Shown: positions 6,047 to 6,154 of the stretch, in pieces
How positions within the stretch are numbered: the first letter of the stretch is position 1
How the letters are laid out: every line of letters begins with the position of its first letter
Assembly: GCA_022561525.1 (NCBI GenBank)
Contig: JADFRB010000132.1
Span: 1-6,154 of the forward strand
DNA length: 6,154 bases
From: Nitrospinota bacterium
GTDB taxonomy: Bacteria; Nitrospirota; Nitrospiria; Nitrospirales; UBA8639
Direction of reading: 5' to 3'
Translations under genes and position numbers: made by a program
Notes under the pieces: generated by a model
Databases searched by the model: none
What the model saw: the letters and a program-made list of their open reading frames with translations, nothing else
What the model was told of the DNA's origin: nothing

Positions 6047-6154
6047 CCCAAGTGAGTGGGTAAATTTGGGCGAGTCATTTCCTGAAAGGCTTGCTGGAGA
6101 AGAGGTTGGTGGGTTTTTCTACCGTGGGAAAAGTGGCCAGGCTTTCTTGAGGCT

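Larger units (their letters stand above)
5813..6154. other. Gene-free tail with hairpins and repeats
   Basis: No gene is supportable in these 342 bases. The first 230 bases hold a run of hairpins and GC-rich palindromes, listed separately. In the last 110 bases several frames are open to the right edge on both strands: minus-strand frames ending at TGA (complement of 6075-6077 or 6028-6030) and a plus-strand frame from a TTG at 6066. None has a ribosome binding site, recognisable motif or preferred codon pattern. The tail of a minus-strand gene entering from the right is possible but not demonstrated. Confidence 0.5.

Noticed and set aside
6028..6153. Minus-strand open frame reaching the right edge (ends ...THLGEDPLN)
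   Set aside because: Its last residues come from the GC-rich repeat palindrome, another frame is also open from the edge on the same strand, and no motif decides between them.

Overview
The window reads as ordinary chromosomal DNA (GC roughly 50%) from a free-living bacterium. A fused transaldolase/glucose-6-phosphate isomerase next to transketolase, and palindromes whose minus strand reads KSPPTPLFQRGE, suggest a Nitrospira-like member of the Nitrospirota. That assignment is a recollection of family patterns rather than a search result, and other phyla carry the same fusion.

Left edge (1-234, minus strand): a two-gene unit running out of the window. A 64-residue ubiquitin-fold sulfur carrier ending in Gly-Gly is followed after 9 nt by the first ten codons of a protein starting MRCKKCPQRA. 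That start matches the N-terminal zinc-finger half of the TtuA/NcsA tRNA thiolases, so the pair looks like a carrier plus tRNA 2-thiolation enzyme.

235-665: a divergent, partly AT-rich intergenic region with weak promoter-like sites and a 10-bp palindrome, ending in a strong ribosome binding site.

666-2753 (plus): transketolase, starting at GTG, 695 aa, all catalytic motifs intact. 2735-2896: a 162-bp quasi-palindrome with perfect 19-nt arms. It covers the last five sense codons and stop of transketolase and most of the gap to the next gene, and is the most unusual structure in the window.

2951-5812 (plus): a 953-aa protein carrying an N-terminal transaldolase and a C-terminal phosphoglucose isomerase. 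Together with transketolase it covers non-oxidative pentose phosphate carbon shuffling and the link to glucose-6-phosphate, lacking only the ribose-5-phosphate isomerase and ribulose-phosphate epimerase steps in this window.

5813-6154: a gene-free tail with several hairpins: a terminator-like stem overlapping a competing stem, and two GC-rich palindromes of a dispersed-repeat type. No gene can be supported in the last 110 bases.
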